Assembly: GCA_041398785.1 (NCBI GenBank)
Contig: JAWKUA010000029.1
Location: 6,931 to 70,930, forward strand
Reading direction: 5' to 3'
Length of the DNA stretch: 64,000 nucleotides
From: Planctomycetaceae bacterium
GTDB lineage: Bacteria > Planctomycetota > Planctomycetia > Planctomycetales > Planctomycetaceae
Of the stretch, positions 63,609 to 64,000 are shown piece after piece. Within the stretch, counting starts at the first letter, position 1. Every line of letters starts with the position of its first letter. Below the pieces are notes generated by a model that ran no database searches, had not been told where the DNA came from, and saw only the letters and a program-made list of their open reading frames with translations. Made by a program: the position numbers and the translations under genes.

Positions 63609-64000
63609 ATGTCCGCTAACGCCCCCGTCGGAGTGTCTGCGACGACGGCCACCGAATCGTTCAATTCCGCGGCGATGGAGTTCGTGGACGAAACGGTCGA
63701 CGCCGAACAGACTCATGCCGACACGATGATCGACGCGGCTCAGACCGCGGCCGACGCGGTTGTGGACGCGGTCAGCAGCTTCATTGCCGCGGCGCTTCCG
63801 GTGCAGTTCGCCGCGTTCACCGGAACGGTCGACGCTTCACTCACTCGCACCGACACGAAAGTCGCAGCCTCGGCAGCCGCCGAACGAGATTCGATCACTG
63901 CCGCCTACGACAAAGCTGTCCGCGATGCCGGTGCCGCTCTGACGGCCGCCGATGCGGCAGCGGAACTGGATGACCCGATCGCCGTGGCCGACGCCCGGCT
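63609..64000 (+). CDS. Start or fragment of an Ala/Asp-rich giant protein, cut by the window edge
   Basis: An open frame runs from a stop at 63507 to the window end. The ATG at 63609 gives MSANAPVGVSATTATESFNSAAMEFVDETVDAEQTHADTMIDAAQTAADAVVDAV and continues as Ala/Asp-rich helices (AAAERDSITAAYDKAVRDAGAALTAADAAAELDDPIAVADA). Such helical repeats occur within planctomycete RHS-type proteins, often in the middle rather than at the N-terminus. So this may be a 5'-truncated copy, and the true start is uncertain. Confidence 0.5.
   Translation, partial: MSANAPVGVSATTATESFNSAAMEFVDETVDAEQTHADTMIDAAQTAADAVVDAVSSFIAAALPVQFAAFTGTVDASLTRTDTKVAASAAAERDSITAAYDKAVRDAGAALTAADAAAELDDPIAVADAR

Overview
The window is GC-rich, gene-dense chromosomal DNA that most resembles a planctomycete. 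The pointers are a C-terminal TIGR03000-type domain (a planctomycete family), two secreted proteins whose N-termini carry an LEPR-XLL-like motif (LEERLLLA and LEARVLLS), a DUF4259-LRR protein, an HTTM membrane protein, a CehA/McbA-type metallohydrolase, and an Ala/Asp-rich frame at the right edge of the kind seen in planctomycete RHS-type giants. No rRNA, tRNA, CRISPR array, intact insertion sequence or prophage was recognised. All family assignments come from reading motifs; no search was run.

Layout. 1-3.0 kb: a truncated giant beta-propeller protein (about 19 repeats visible), minus strand. 3.4-14.3 kb: rhomboid protease, lactonase-like propeller, sodium/solute symporter, DUF4259-LRR protein, a secreted Ser/Gly/Tyr-rich TIGR03000 protein with a clear promoter and terminator, an HTTM membrane protein with its small partner, and a TPR lipoprotein. 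14.4-33.6 kb: housekeeping and envelope genes (ABC-F Uup, a NatAB-type exporter, RNase D, Rieske plus SufT-like Fe-S genes, class I aldolase, a secreted cyclophilin, MsrA, a Crp/Fnr regulator, CysQ with an SLC13 permease, PIN-PhoH). 33.8-47.8 kb: a zincin, then a chemosensory region with a soluble CZB receptor, HDOD protein, unknown protein, CheY, CheX, CheR, CheB, a second CheY, a large dCache-PAS-PAS receptor, CheW and CheA. 48-59.3 kb: glycosyltransferase, CehA-like metallohydrolase, VapBC-type module, ArgD-DinB, NHL-repeat protein, and an M1 peptidase fused to an outer-membrane barrel. 59.3-64 kb: an accessory-looking tail with a decayed Y1-type transposase, a dynamin-like GTPase, a possible toxin/immunity pair and the start of an Ala/Asp-rich giant protein.

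How the genes fit together. The chemosensory genes form a full signalling and adaptation circuit: receptors, CheA/CheW, two CheY, CheB/CheR adaptation and CheX phosphatase. No flagellar gene is nearby. CysQ and the SLC13 permease are adjacent and fit sulfate uptake and PAP turnover. The Rieske and SufT-like genes look like the end of a SUF Fe-S assembly set.

The most unusual non-coding signal is a family of about 225-235 bp multi-hairpin elements with short terminal inverted repeats. Three full copies lie at 5963-6185, 27274-27508 and 33559-33788, and a one-end remnant lies at 35895-35921. All are in the same orientation and lie 3' of a gene. Two other palindromic repeats lie 3' of a cheY.
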